From positions 1 through 64,000 of the forward strand of contig NZ_FOCE01000010.1 in NCBI RefSeq assembly GCF_900110025.1: DNA of 64,000 nucleotides, in the 5' to 3' direction. Shown piece by piece: positions 52,451-61,108 of this stretch. The stretch is from Gemmobacter aquatilis. Lineage in GTDB: Bacteria > Pseudomonadota > Alphaproteobacteria > Rhodobacterales > Rhodobacteraceae. The notes under the pieces were generated by a model that was not told the origin of the DNA, did not search any database, and was given only the letters and a program-made list of their open reading frames with translations. Numbering within the stretch: the stretch's first letter is position 1; the number at the start of each line of letters is the position of its first letter. The position numbers were made by a program, and so were the translations under genes.

Positions 52451-54115
52451 ATGCCGCATGATGGACAAGCCATGACCCCCGCGCCCCTGCTCGCCGATCT
52501 GCAAGGCCTGACCGCCGCCGCCCTGCCCGAAGTCGAAGCGCTGTTCATCTCGGCGCGTGAGGCGCTGCGCGACCGCGTGACCGTGGGCGGCAAGATCTCT
52601 GGCGCGGCGCTGGAAGAACACCAGTTCGCCGCCCATGCGCTCAGCTGGCTCGCCACCTACACCGAGGCGCTGCGCCAGATGCACGCCTGGGCCGGCCGTC
52701 TGGCCGAATCCGGCAGCTTTGGCGAAATGGAATCGCTGCTGCTGCAGATCGGCTATGGCGAATACCTGTCGCAGATCCTGGGCGGCATCCCGATGTCGCA
52801 GAACGAAATCGCCCGCCTCGCCGATCTGGGGCAAAGCTGGGCGCCCGGCGCCGCCGCCACCCGCCTGATGGCCGAGGGCAATACGCACGCCGCCCGTGCC
52901 CGCCTCGTTGCCCTGATGCGCGACAATCACGGTCGCGCCACCTTCGGCGCCACCGGGCTGGACGAAGAGCTGGAGATGATCCGCGACCAGTTCCGCCGCT
53001 TTGCCGATGAACAGGTCGTGCCCTTCGCCCATGAGTGGCACCTGAAGGACGAGCTCATCCCGATGAGCATCATCGAAAGCCTGGCCGAAATGGGCGTGTT
53101 CGGCCTGACCATTCCCGAAGAATTCGGCGGCTTCGGCCTGTCGAAAGCCTCGATGGTCGTGGTGTCCGAAGAACTGTCGCGCGGTTATATCGGCGTCGGC
53201 TCCCTTGGCACCCGCTCCGAAATCGCGGCCGAGCTGATCCTGTGCGGCGGCACCGCCGAACAGAAGGCGCACTGGCTGCCGAAACTCGCCAGCGGTGAAA
53301 TTCTGCCGACCGCCGTCTTCACCGAACCCAATACCGGCTCCGATCTCGGTTCGCTCCGCACCCGCGCGGTGAAAACCGAAGACGGCTGGGAGGTGACCGG
53401 CAACAAGACCTGGATCACCCACGCCGCGCGCACCCATGTGATGACGCTGCTCGCCCGCACCGATCCGGCCACCACCGATTACCGTGGCCTGTCGATGTTC
53501 CTCGCCGAAAAGACCCCCGGCACCGATGAAGCCCCCTTCCCCACCCCCGGCATGACCGGCGGCGAGATCGAGGTACTGGGCTATCGCGGCATGAAGGAAT
53601 ACGAGCTTGCCTTCGACGGCTTCAAGGTGAAAGCCGACAACCTGCTGGGCGGGGTGGAAGGTCAGGGTTTCAAGCAGCTGATGCAGACCTTCGAATCCGC
53701 CCGCATCCAGACCGGCGCCCGCGCCATCGGCGTCGCGCAATCCGCGCTGGAATCCGGGATGCGCTATGCCGAAGAGCGCAAGCAGTTCGGCAAACCGCTG
53801 ATCGAATTCCCGCGCATCGCCTCGAAACTCGCCCTGATGGCGGTGGAAATCATGGTGGCGCGCCAGCTCACCTATTTCTCCGCCTGGCAGAAAGACCACG
53901 ACAAGCGCTGCGATCTGGAGGCCGGCATGGCCAAGCTGCTCGGCGCCCGCGTCGCCTGGGCCTGCGCCGACAATGCGTTGCAGATCCATGGCGGCAACGG
54001 CTTCGCGCTGGAATATCAGATCAGCCGCATCCTGTGCGACGCGCGCATCCTCAACATCTTTGAAGGTGCCGCCGAAATTCAGGCGCAGGTCATCGCCCGC
54101 CGCCTGCTCGACTGA
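52451..54115 (+). CDS. mcd: (2S)-methylsuccinyl-CoA dehydrogenase
   Basis: Mcd oxidises methylsuccinyl-CoA to mesaconyl-CoA in the ethylmalonyl-CoA pathway, with ETF as acceptor. The 554-residue protein has an N-terminal extension of about 170 residues that ordinary acyl-CoA dehydrogenases (about 380) lack, including FAAHALSWLATYTEALRQM. The dehydrogenase fold follows with FTEPNTGSDLGSLRTRAV, ADNALQIHGGNGFALEYQISRILCDARILNIFEGAAEIQ and the expected catalytic loop. The extension and overall pattern match Rhodobacter Mcd. GAGGAA precedes the start. It is monocistronic between pckA and an MFS gene. Confidence 0.92.
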   Translation: MPHDGQAMTPAPLLADLQGLTAAALPEVEALFISAREALRDRVTVGGKISGAALEEHQFAAHALSWLATYTEALRQMHAWAGRLAESGSFGEMESLLLQIGYGEYLSQILGGIPMSQNEIARLADLGQSWAPGAAATRLMAEGNTHAARARLVALMRDNHGRATFGATGLDEELEMIRDQFRRFADEQVVPFAHEWHLKDELIPMSIIESLAEMGVFGLTIPEEFGGFGLSKASMVVVSEELSRGYIGVGSLGTRSEIAAELILCGGTAEQKAHWLPKLASGEILPTAVFTEPNTGSDLGSLRTRAVKTEDGWEVTGNKTWITHAARTHVMTLLARTDPATTDYRGLSMFLAEKTPGTDEAPFPTPGMTGGEIEVLGYRGMKEYELAFDGFKVKADNLLGGVEGQGFKQLMQTFESARIQTGARAIGVAQSALESGMRYAEERKQFGKPLIEFPRIASKLALMAVEIMVARQLTYFSAWQKDHDKRCDLEAGMAKLLGARVAWACADNALQIHGGNGFALEYQISRILCDARILNIFEGAAEIQAQVIARRLLD

Positions 54116-54120
54116 GCTTT

Positions 54121-54147
54121 CGCCTGCCGGATGGCCCCCGGCAGGCG
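54121..54147. terminator. Hairpin between mcd and MFS gene
   Basis: CGCCTGCCGG (54121-54130) and CCGGCAGGCG (54138-54147) form a 10-bp perfect stem with a 7-base loop, filling the space between two convergent genes. No U-tract follows, so termination efficiency is uncertain. Confidence 0.65.
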
Positions 54148-55365
54148 CTACACCCCGCCTCGTGACGGCCTTGCGCCGCCGAGGCGGGGATGCAGCCGCC
54201 CGGCAATCAGCCAGGCCGCCGCAAATCCCATTCCCCCCGCGACAAACACCCCCGCCACCGGCGCGAAAGCCAGCACCAGCCAGGCCGCGCCCGGCGTCAG
54301 AATCCCCGACACGTCGCGGAAGCTGGAATAGACCGCCGCCATTTCCACCCGCTCTGACGGTTTCACCGACAGCATGAAGGGCAGCCCGCCTGCCGCATCC
54401 AGCATCACCAGCCCGGCCGAGCCCAGCATCAACCCGATCACCGCCGCCCAGGGCCAGCCCGACAGCAGCCCCGCCGCGGTGAAACACACCAGACACAGCG
54501 CAAAGGCCTGCCGCACCACGATGCGCACCGAACTGCGATGCACCAGCCGCAGCAGGAAGGGCGTGGTGAACAGCAGCGCGTTCGACAGCGACAGCGCCAC
54601 CCCGCCCACTTTCGGCCCCAACCCGGCCTCGACGCAGAAGATCGGCAGATAGACGACGTAAATCCACCAGCCGCAGCTGCGCAGCACCGCAAACAGCCAG
54701 CCCGCGATCAGCCGGGGCTGGCGGAAGAACCGCCCCAGATAGGCCAGCGGGTTCACCGCAGGCCGTTTCGCCCGCTGGATCTGCTTGCCATTGCCCAGCC
54801 GCAGCACCCAGAACGCCGTCAGCAGCAACAGCGCGAACCCGGCCGCCACCAGAAACGGCAGCGGCGCCCAAAGCTCCTGCAGCCAGACCCCGAGCATCGG
54901 CCCCACCGCCCAGGGTGTGGCGGCATACAGCATCTGCAGGCTCTGCGTCCGCCCCAGATCTGCCCGCGCCACATAATCCAGCACATAGGCGTTGAAACAC
55001 ACGAAACAGGTCGCCGTCGCCAGCGCGGCACACATCAAGGCCAGCGGCACCGCGACCGGACCGCCCGAAACCGCCAGCCCCATCGCCACCAGATACAGCC
55101 CGCAGCCCAGGCTATACATCCAGCGCCGCGGCACCCAGCGCGTGGCCCAGGGCACCATCAACCCCCAGATCAGGGAGGCGATGCCGACGAAGAAATAGAT
55201 CCGGCTGACAATCGCCGCATCCTGCACCGCCGCATAGATCGTCAGCGGCATCACCGAAATCAGCGTGCCCCGCACCGCCGCCTCCAGCCCGGCCAGCAGC
55301 GCAAAAGCCTCAAGCCGGGGCGAGGTGGAGTGTCGCAGGAAAAGGGGGATGTATTTGTTGGCCAT
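54148..55365 (-). CDS. Major facilitator superfamily transporter
   Basis: A 405-residue membrane protein with about twelve hydrophobic helices in two halves joined by a basic loop (GNGKQIQRAKRPAV), the MFS arrangement. RWVPRRWMYSLG in the first half fits the conserved cytoplasmic loop 2-3. The start at 55365 (MANKYIPLFLRHSTSPRLEAFALL) is preceded by CAGGAAC. A much longer open frame extends upstream but is Gly/Ala-rich and not protein-like. Substrate unknown. Confidence 0.85.
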   Translation of the reverse strand: MANKYIPLFLRHSTSPRLEAFALLAGLEAAVRGTLISVMPLTIYAAVQDAAIVSRIYFFVGIASLIWGLMVPWATRWVPRRWMYSLGCGLYLVAMGLAVSGGPVAVPLALMCAALATATCFVCFNAYVLDYVARADLGRTQSLQMLYAATPWAVGPMLGVWLQELWAPLPFLVAAGFALLLLTAFWVLRLGNGKQIQRAKRPAVNPLAYLGRFFRQPRLIAGWLFAVLRSCGWWIYVVYLPIFCVEAGLGPKVGGVALSLSNALLFTTPFLLRLVHRSSVRIVVRQAFALCLVCFTAAGLLSGWPWAAVIGLMLGSAGLVMLDAAGGLPFMLSVKPSERVEMAAVYSSFRDVSGILTPGAAWLVLAFAPVAGVFVAGGMGFAAAWLIAGRLHPRLGGARPSRGGV

Positions 55366-55517
55366 ATCGCGTTCCTGCCGGATTGACCCCCATTCCCCTG
55401 TCGGCGTCTGTATCACCCGCGACATTTCACGTCGCAGCCCGACTTTCCTGCTCCCGCCCATACCCCCCGCCGCCGGGTTGCCCGCAGCCGCAAGCCCCGC
55501 CGCATCCCCCCTTGCCA

Positions 55518-56240
55518 TCACGATCCCCGCGCCAGCAGATCCAGCAACCGCGCCCGCGCCTCCGGCAAGGCCGGGCGGCCCCGCAGCCCCGGCAGCTCCC
55601 GCCCGAGAAAATGCCCCGTCACCGCCAGCCCCTGCATCAGTTCCGGTCCCGGCAACGGCCCCTGCCCCAGCAGCCCCTGCGGCAGCGGCAGCAGGCGCGA
55701 CGCCCAATCCCCCGCCGCCCCGCGGCTGACCGCCCGGCCGGTGCGCGGACTGACAAAGGCCAGATCGTCGCGCTGCCCCGTCACCGCGCAGCGCGCAAGG
55801 TCCAGCCCGAAGCCAAGCTCCTCCAGCAGCAGCATCTCCCAGCGCAGGTATCGCGCCGACCAATCCACCTCGATGCCCAGCGCATCCAGCAATGCCTCTG
55901 TCCGCAGATACAGCACCGGATGGGCCTCGCGTTCCGGCAGGGCCAGATGCAGCAGCGCGCAGATCGCATTCAACCCGGCCAGCGCCAGCCGATCCGCCAG
56001 CAGCCCCGCCCGGCTGCGCAGCGGTTCGGCGCTGTAGGTGCCCAGATGATCGTCCAGCCGCGCCCGCCAGACCACCGCGAGATGCGCGCCGGGTTGCAGC
56101 ATCGGCGCAACCTTCCGCGAGATGCCGCCCCGCACCACCCCGGCATGTCGCCCATGCTGCGCCGTGAATACCTCGATGATCGCCGCCGTCTCGCCATGCG
56201 GGCGCATCGAGATTACCGTTCCTTCATCGCTCCACTCCAT
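55518..56240 (-). CDS. recO: DNA repair protein RecO
   Basis: RecO loads RecA onto SSB-coated gaps with RecR. The 240-residue protein has the N-terminal OB-fold start [39 protein letters not shown], followed by the helical RecO_C region with [44 protein letters not shown] zinc cysteine pair, as in some RecO proteins, is not obvious. It lies at the end of the era-rnc-lepB run, 130 bp from DUF1491. Confidence 0.93.
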   Translation of the reverse strand: MEWSDEGTVISMRPHGETAAIIEVFTAQHGRHAGVVRGGISRKVAPMLQPGAHLAVVWRARLDDHLGTYSAEPLRSRAGLLADRLALAGLNAICALLHLALPEREAHPVLYLRTEALLDALGIEVDWSARYLRWEMLLLEELGFGLDLARCAVTGQRDDLAFVSPRTGRAVSRGAAGDWASRLLPLPQGLLGQGPLPGPELMQGLAVTGHFLGRELPGLRGRPALPEARARLLDLLARGS

Positions 56241-56370
56241 GCCCTAGTCTCTGATTCCCCAAGCATGGCGGCAAGAGGTCAAGAAAAGGTAAATGGGTGA
56301 AAGTGCGGCACGGCGCGGCACCGGCGGTGTACAGGGGGTGCCGCCCCGGTGCACACTTGTCACCCCGCCT

Positions 56371-56706
56371 TCAATGGGACAGACCGTCCTCTTGCAGCAG
56401 CGTGCGCCCGGCACGATCCTCGACCTCGATGATCCACAGATCGGGGTCGGCACGCCGCGCCCGGGCCAGCACGGCATCCACGTCCGGCTCGGCGCCCTCG
56501 GCCAGAACCACCCAGGTGCGGCGGTCGTTCAGCAGGTCAAAGCTGCGCGAAAACGCACAAGCCCGCCCGTCCAGCGTGGCCGATTTCACCACCACCGCGC
56601 CCGCCGTCGCATCGCCTTTCGCGGTCACGAAAGCCGGAATATCGGCAAGCCGCAGCCGGGTAAGATAGGCCGAAACCCAAAGACCAGAGGCAAGGCGTGG
56701 CTCCAT
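56371..56706 (-). CDS. DUF1491-family protein
   Basis: This 111-residue protein (MEPRLASGLWVSAYLTRLRLADIPAFVTAKGDATAGAVVVK) matches DUF1491, a small alphaproteobacterial family of unknown function found between era and recO. The conserved R-A-RRADPDLWIIEVEDRAGRTLL end is intact. No catalytic motif or signal is evident. It starts 19 bp after the era stop and is likely in the same transcript. Confidence 0.85.
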   Translation of the reverse strand: MEPRLASGLWVSAYLTRLRLADIPAFVTAKGDATAGAVVVKSATLDGRACAFSRSFDLLNDRRTWVVLAEGAEPDVDAVLARARRADPDLWIIEVEDRAGRTLLQEDGLSH

Positions 56707-56725
56707 AACCCGTTGATCCTAAGTC

Positions 56726-57640
56726 TTAATCTCCGTCCTTGAAATCAAGGCCCATCTCGGAATAGCGGTCGGGTTCGTCCAGCCAGTTGGGCCGCACCTT
56801 GACCTGCAGGAACAGATGCACCGGCCGCTCAAGGAAGGCCACCAGATCAATGCGCGCGGCCTGGCCGATTGCCTTGATCGTCTCGCCCTTGTTGCCCAGA
56901 ACGATGCCCTTGTGGCCATCGCGCGCGACATAGATCACCTGGTCGATGCGGGTGGACCCGTCGGGGCGATCTTCCCATTGCTCGGTTTCGACAGTGAGCT
57001 GATAGGGCAACTCCTCGTGTAAACGAAGCGTCAACTTCTCGCGGGTAATCTCGGCGGCAATCATGCGCATCGGCAGATCGGCGATCTGGTCTTCGGGGTA
57101 GAACCACAGCCCTTCAGGCATCTCGCTGGCAAGCCATTCGCGAAGCTTGTCAACACCATAGCCTTTTTCGGCGGAAATCATGAAGGTCTCGACGAAGGGA
57201 AACGCCTCATTCAACTGGGCCGACAGCGCCAGCAGGGTTTCGGCCTTCACCCGGTCGATCTTGTTGATCGCCAGCGCCACTTTCTGGCCCTGGGGGATAC
57301 GGTCCTTCATCGTGTCGATGATCGCTGCCGTCCCTTCGGTCAGGCCGCGATGGGCCTCGACCAGCAGCACGATGATATCGGCATCCGCCGCACCGCCCCA
57401 GGCCGCAGCAACCATCGCACGGTCCAGACGACGACGCGGGCGGAACAGGCCGGGCGTATCGACGAAGACGATCTGCGCCTGCCCCTCCATGCATACGCCG
57501 CGAATCCGCGCACGCGTGGTTTGCACCTTATGGGTGACGATGGAGACCTTGGCGCCCACCATCCTGTTGAGAAGTGTGGATTTTCCGGCATTCGGTTCGC
57601 CGATCAGGGCCACGAATCCCGCGCGTGTCGTTTCAGCCAT
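56726..57640 (-). CDS. era: GTPase Era
   Basis: Era is an essential GTPase that helps mature 16S rRNA and the 30S subunit. The 304-residue protein has P-loop GEPNAGKS at 14-21, G2 [10 protein letters not shown]3 DTPGLF, G4 NKID and the C-terminal KH domain with the stretch [22 protein letters not shown]. The start at 57640 (MAETTRAGF) overlaps the rnc stop by 8 bp, as expected for the conserved rnc-era pair. Confidence 0.97.
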   Translation of the reverse strand: MAETTRAGFVALIGEPNAGKSTLLNRMVGAKVSIVTHKVQTTRARIRGVCMEGQAQIVFVDTPGLFRPRRRLDRAMVAAAWGGAADADIIVLLVEAHRGLTEGTAAIIDTMKDRIPQGQKVALAINKIDRVKAETLLALSAQLNEAFPFVETFMISAEKGYGVDKLREWLASEMPEGLWFYPEDQIADLPMRMIAAEITREKLTLRLHEELPYQLTVETEQWEDRPDGSTRIDQVIYVARDGHKGIVLGNKGETIKAIGQAARIDLVAFLERPVHLFLQVKVRPNWLDEPDRYSEMGLDFKDGD

Positions 57641-58322
57641 TCCGGCCCTCCAGTCGCGCCAGAAGCGCCTTGGCAGCGGCCTGTTCAGCCGCGCGTTTCG
57701 TGCCCGAACGGGCGATTTCCGTCTCGCCAGAGACCAGCCGCACTTCAACCGTGAAAACCGGCTGATGGTCCGGCCCTTCGCGCCCCAGCGCCGTATAGCT
57801 TGGCGGGTTCTGGCCGCGCGCCTGAACCCATTCCTGCAGCGCGGTCTTGGCGTCGCGCGCATCCTGCTGCACATCGCCGATCCGCGCGCCCCAGTGTTGC
57901 AGAATGACCGTGCGGGCCGCCTCGAACCCGCCGTCGAGATAGACGGCGGCGATCACCGCCTCCATCGCATCGCCCAGCAGCGCATCCTTGCGCCGCCCGC
58001 CCGACATCATCTCGGACCGGCCGAGCTTCAATACATCGCCGATCCCCAGATCCCGCGCAACATCGGCACAGGTTTCCTTGCGGACCAAGGCGTTGAAGCG
58101 CGGGGCCAACTGCCCTTCCGCCGCGCGCACATCGGCAGACAGCAGCGCCTCGGCCATCACAAGGCCCAGCACCCGGTCTCCCAGAAACTCCAGCCGCTGA
58201 TTGTCGGGGCGGTTCGCAGATGAGATCGAGGCATGGGTCACCGCGCGCACCAGCAGTTCCGGGTTGCGGAACGCGTGCCCGATGCGCGCCTGAAAGGCGA
58301 GGAGATCGGCCGACAGCTTCAC
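57633..58322 (-). CDS. rnc: Ribonuclease III
   Basis: RNase III cuts double-stranded RNA in rRNA and mRNA processing. The 229-residue protein has the signature [18 protein letters not shown], the later acidic catalytic region [16 protein letters not shown], and a C-terminal dsRNA-binding domain ending [20 protein letters not shown]. It starts with GTG at 58322, whose second base begins the lepB stop (GTGA overlap), and it overlaps era at its end. Confidence 0.97.
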   Translation of the reverse strand: MKLSADLLAFQARIGHAFRNPELLVRAVTHASISSANRPDNQRLEFLGDRVLGLVMAEALLSADVRAAEGQLAPRFNALVRKETCADVARDLGIGDVLKLGRSEMMSGGRRKDALLGDAMEAVIAAVYLDGGFEAARTVILQHWGARIGDVQQDARDAKTALQEWVQARGQNPPSYTALGREGPDHQPVFTVEVRLVSGETEIARSGTKRAAEQAAAKALLARLEGRNG

Positions 58323-59107
58323 TCGATCGCCGCAAAGAAACGGTCGGACCGCCAGGTCCAGAAGGCCAGCATGGATGTTCCGGCAGACGAGAAGATCACC
58401 CGGTCGGCGCGGCCGATCAGATATTCCTCAGGCAGCATCCCGACGCCGCCCACGGCTTGGCTATAGCGGCTGTCGGTCGAATTGTCGCGATTGTCGCCCA
58501 TGAAGAAATAATGGCCCGGCGGCACAGTGAAGACATCGGTATTGTCGCCAAACCCATTGGTGTCGATATTCAGCACATGGTGCTTCACACCATTCGGCAG
58601 CGTCTCGATGAACCGCGAGCGGGTGCAAAGTCCCCCTTCGCCCACCGGGCCATTCTCGCAGCGCGGCAGGTTGCCCATCGGGCCTTGGCGCTCATAGATC
58701 TCTTCAAACGTACCTGCAGGTTCCTGCGGCACTTCTTGGCCATTGATCCACAGAATCCCGTTCTTCATCTGGATCTTGTCACCGGGCAAGCCGATCAGCC
58801 GCTTGATGAAATCGGATCCGTTCACCGGATGCCGGAACACCACCACATCGCCCCGCTCGGGTTCCGTGGCCAGAATACGACCGCTGATCGGGCAGAAGGA
58901 GAAGGGGCAGGAATAGCGCGAATAGCCATAGGCCATCTTGTTGACGAACAGGAAATCACCGATCAGCAGCGTGTCTTTCATCGATTCCGACGGAATCCAG
59001 AATGGCTGAAAAAACAGCGTGCGAAACACCCCTGCAATCAGCAGCGCGTAGACAACGGTCTTGATCGTTTCCACGATGCCGCCTTCGGATTTCGCCTTGC
59101 TCGCCAT
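58319..59107 (-). CDS. lepB: Signal peptidase I
   Basis: LepB removes signal peptides at the inner membrane. The 262-residue protein has an N-terminal membrane helix (about 15-35), the nucleophile S42 (PSESMKDTL) and the general base K102 ([15 protein letters not shown]), plus [16 protein letters not shown] near the C-terminus. Only one membrane helix precedes the catalytic domain. It lies between acpS and rnc and overlaps rnc by four bases. Confidence 0.96.
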   Translation of the reverse strand: MASKAKSEGGIVETIKTVVYALLIAGVFRTLFFQPFWIPSESMKDTLLIGDFLFVNKMAYGYSRYSCPFSFCPISGRILATEPERGDVVVFRHPVNGSDFIKRLIGLPGDKIQMKNGILWINGQEVPQEPAGTFEEIYERQGPMGNLPRCENGPVGEGGLCTRSRFIETLPNGVKHHVLNIDTNGFGDNTDVFTVPPGHYFFMGDNRDNSTDSRYSQAVGGVGMLPEEYLIGRADRVIFSSAGTSMLAFWTWRSDRFFAAIE

Positions 59108-59162
59108 ATGCGCAGCCTCTCTCTTGTTCTGCCGCGCTTCATGCGCGCCAGAGGGGGCGGAG

Positions 59163-59588
59163 TCAAGTTTGCCCGGCTTGTGCCTGCAGCACGGGCCGGG
59201 CCTCGATCACCACAAAGGCTTGCGCCCAAGGGTGATCGTCGGTCAAAGTCAGATGCACGGTTGCGCTGTGGCCCGGCGGCGTCATTTCGGCCAGGCGTGT
59301 TGCCGCCCAGCCGGTCAGATGCATCACCGGCTGGCCGGTTTCCAGATTCGTGACCGCCATGTCGCGCCAGCTGATGCCCATGCGCAGCCCGGTGCCCAGG
59401 GCCTTGGAACAGGCTTCTTTCGCAGCCCAGCGTTTGGCATAGGTCGCGGCCACAGCACGGGGGCGGCTTTCGGCCTTGGCCTGCTCGCGGTCCGTAAAAA
59501 CGCGGGTGCGAAATCGCTCACCATGGCGGGCAAGCGTCGCCTCGATCCGGTCGATATTGCACAGGTCCGATCCAATGCCGAGGATCAT
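59163..59588 (-). CDS. acpS: Holo-[acyl-carrier-protein] synthase
   Basis: AcpS attaches phosphopantetheine to acyl carrier protein. The 141-residue protein begins [19 protein letters not shown], carrying the Mg-binding aspartate D8, and has the second motif [27 protein letters not shown] with the acidic catalytic residue. The C-terminus is a family-typical beta strand region. It is located between pdxJ and lepB, 31 bp after pdxJ. Confidence 0.95.
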   Translation of the reverse strand: MILGIGSDLCNIDRIEATLARHGERFRTRVFTDREQAKAESRPRAVAATYAKRWAAKEACSKALGTGLRMGISWRDMAVTNLETGQPVMHLTGWAATRLAEMTPPGHSATVHLTLTDDHPWAQAFVVIEARPVLQAQAGQT

Positions 59589-59619
59589 GCCTGCGCAGGC
59601 TCCGATACCATCACCAGCG

Positions 59620-60366
59620 TCACACCCGCGCCTCGTCCATACGCCGCCGCATTTTTTCGATGGCCGCTTCCAGCCCCAGGAAGATCGCCTCGCCGATCAG
59701 GAAATGGCCAATATTCAGCTCCATCACCTCGGGGATCGCGGCAATCGGGGCGACGTTTTCATAGGTCAACCCATGCCCGGCATGAACCTCCAGCCCCAGC
59801 GAGGCGGCCAGACGGGCCCCGTCGCGCAGGGCGGCAAGCTCCGCCTCGGCCTCGGCCAGGCGGCCTTCGGCATGAAGATCGGAATAATGGCCGGTATGCA
59901 GTTCCACCACCGCAGCGCCGATGCGAGCCGAAGCCTCGATCTGGCGGGCGTCATGCCCGATGAACATGCTGACCCGACACCCCGCATCCCGCAGAGGCGC
60001 GATGTAGGTGGCCAACCGGGCCTCATCACCGGCGACATCCAGCCCCCCCTCGGTCGTCCGCTCTTCGCGGCGTTCGGGCACAAGGCAGACGGCATGGGGT
60101 TTCAGCCGCAGCGCAAAGGCCTGCATTTCATCCGTGGCCGCACATTCAAAATTCAGCGGAATCCCCAACCCGACGGCCAGCGCCTCCATATCCGCATCGC
60201 GGATGTGGCGACGGTCTTCGCGCAGATGGGCGGTGATGCCATCGGCCCCCGCCGCCTCTGCCAGCAGCGCCGCGCGCAACGGGTCCGGCCAGGCCGAGCC
60301 GCGCGCGTTGCGCACCGTGGCCACATGGTCGATGTTCACGCCAAGCCGCAATTTGCCAGATGCCAT
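59620..60366 (-). CDS. pdxJ: Pyridoxine 5'-phosphate synthase
   Basis: PdxJ condenses 1-deoxy-D-xylulose 5-phosphate with aminoacetone 3-phosphate to form pyridoxine phosphate. The 248-residue TIM barrel starts [23 protein letters not shown], and has [33 protein letters not shown] and [14 protein letters not shown], the phosphate- and catalytic-site blocks. The ATG at 60366 has GGAAGGAGAG upstream. It precedes acpS, the usual pdxJ-acpS pairing. Confidence 0.97.
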   Translation of the reverse strand: MASGKLRLGVNIDHVATVRNARGSAWPDPLRAALLAEAAGADGITAHLREDRRHIRDADMEALAVGLGIPLNFECAATDEMQAFALRLKPHAVCLVPERREERTTEGGLDVAGDEARLATYIAPLRDAGCRVSMFIGHDARQIEASARIGAAVVELHTGHYSDLHAEGRLAEAEAELAALRDGARLAASLGLEVHAGHGLTYENVAPIAAIPEVMELNIGHFLIGEAIFLGLEAAIEKMRRRMDEARV

Positions 60367-60394
60367 ATCGCTCTCCTTCCACGCCGCGCGCAGC

Positions 60395-61087
60395 TTACGG
60401 TGCGCCCGGTCCCTCGTCATCCCCGGTTTCGCGCGCTTTCGCTGCCGCCGCAACCGCCGCGATACGTGCTTTCAAGGCTTTGCGCTTTTCAGCCTTGTCG
60501 CGCAGCTTGCTGGTGCGCAGCTTCTGATAGGCGTGAACCAGCGGCAGTGACAGGTAATAGGCGACGAAGCTGAACAAGATCCCCGGCAGGATCGAGCCGA
60601 TCAGGTAGGGCCAGTAAATGAACCAGAAAAAATCATTCAGCTTGTCCCAGCGCGTCGGATCGGAGGTGAAGATCGCGACGAAGTTTTCCCAAAGCTGACT
60701 GCTCGCATGGGTGAAGGCGGCGAAGACGAAGTTGAAATCCATCGGCGCTTCGATGCCCAGCATCCAATGGCCAAGCTTCAACGACCCCATGGCGATGAAC
60801 GGTGTCGTCAGTGGATTGGACAGGAAAGTGGCCAGCAATGCCGCGATTATATTGCCGCGCAGCACCCAGGCTAGGCCCGCTGCCGACAGCATCTGCACCC
60901 CGAACAGTGGCGGGAAGTTGACGAACGTCCCCGCGAACACCCCGCGCGCGATGCGGTGGGGACGATCCGGCAGGCGCCGCATCCGGTGGATCACATACCG
61001 GATGGCGCGCCGGAATCCACCTTTTGGGTAGATGAAATCCCGCGCGATCTGCCAGTAGGACCGCTTGTCGCGCCGCTTGAATACCAC
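60395..61087 (-). CDS. DUF2062-domain membrane protein
   Basis: A 230-residue membrane protein with hydrophobic segments near 50-75, 78-105 and 155-185 and the DUF2062 core [62 protein letters not shown]. The last 45 residues are charged and alanine-rich. The function of the family is unknown. It sits between rsh and pdxJ, 21 bp after the rsh stop. Confidence 0.88.
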   Translation of the reverse strand: MVFKRRDKRSYWQIARDFIYPKGGFRRAIRYVIHRMRRLPDRPHRIARGVFAGTFVNFPPLFGVQMLSAAGLAWVLRGNIIAALLATFLSNPLTTPFIAMGSLKLGHWMLGIEAPMDFNFVFAAFTHASSQLWENFVAIFTSDPTRWDKLNDFFWFIYWPYLIGSILPGILFSFVAYYLSLPLVHAYQKLRTSKLRDKAEKRKALKARIAAVAAAAKARETGDDEGPGAP

Positions 61088-61108
61088 GTCTCTCTTCCCT
61101 GCCCTTTG

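Noticed and set aside
52334-55033. An 899-codon open frame antisense to mcd and running through the MFS gene
   Set aside because: It is Gly/Ala-rich, has no recognisable domain and crosses two well-supported genes and their hairpin.
54148-55863. A 571-codon form of the MFS protein with a long N-terminal extension
   Set aside because: The extra 166 residues are Gly/Ala-rich and not protein-like, while ATG 55365 has a ribosome site and starts just before the first helix.
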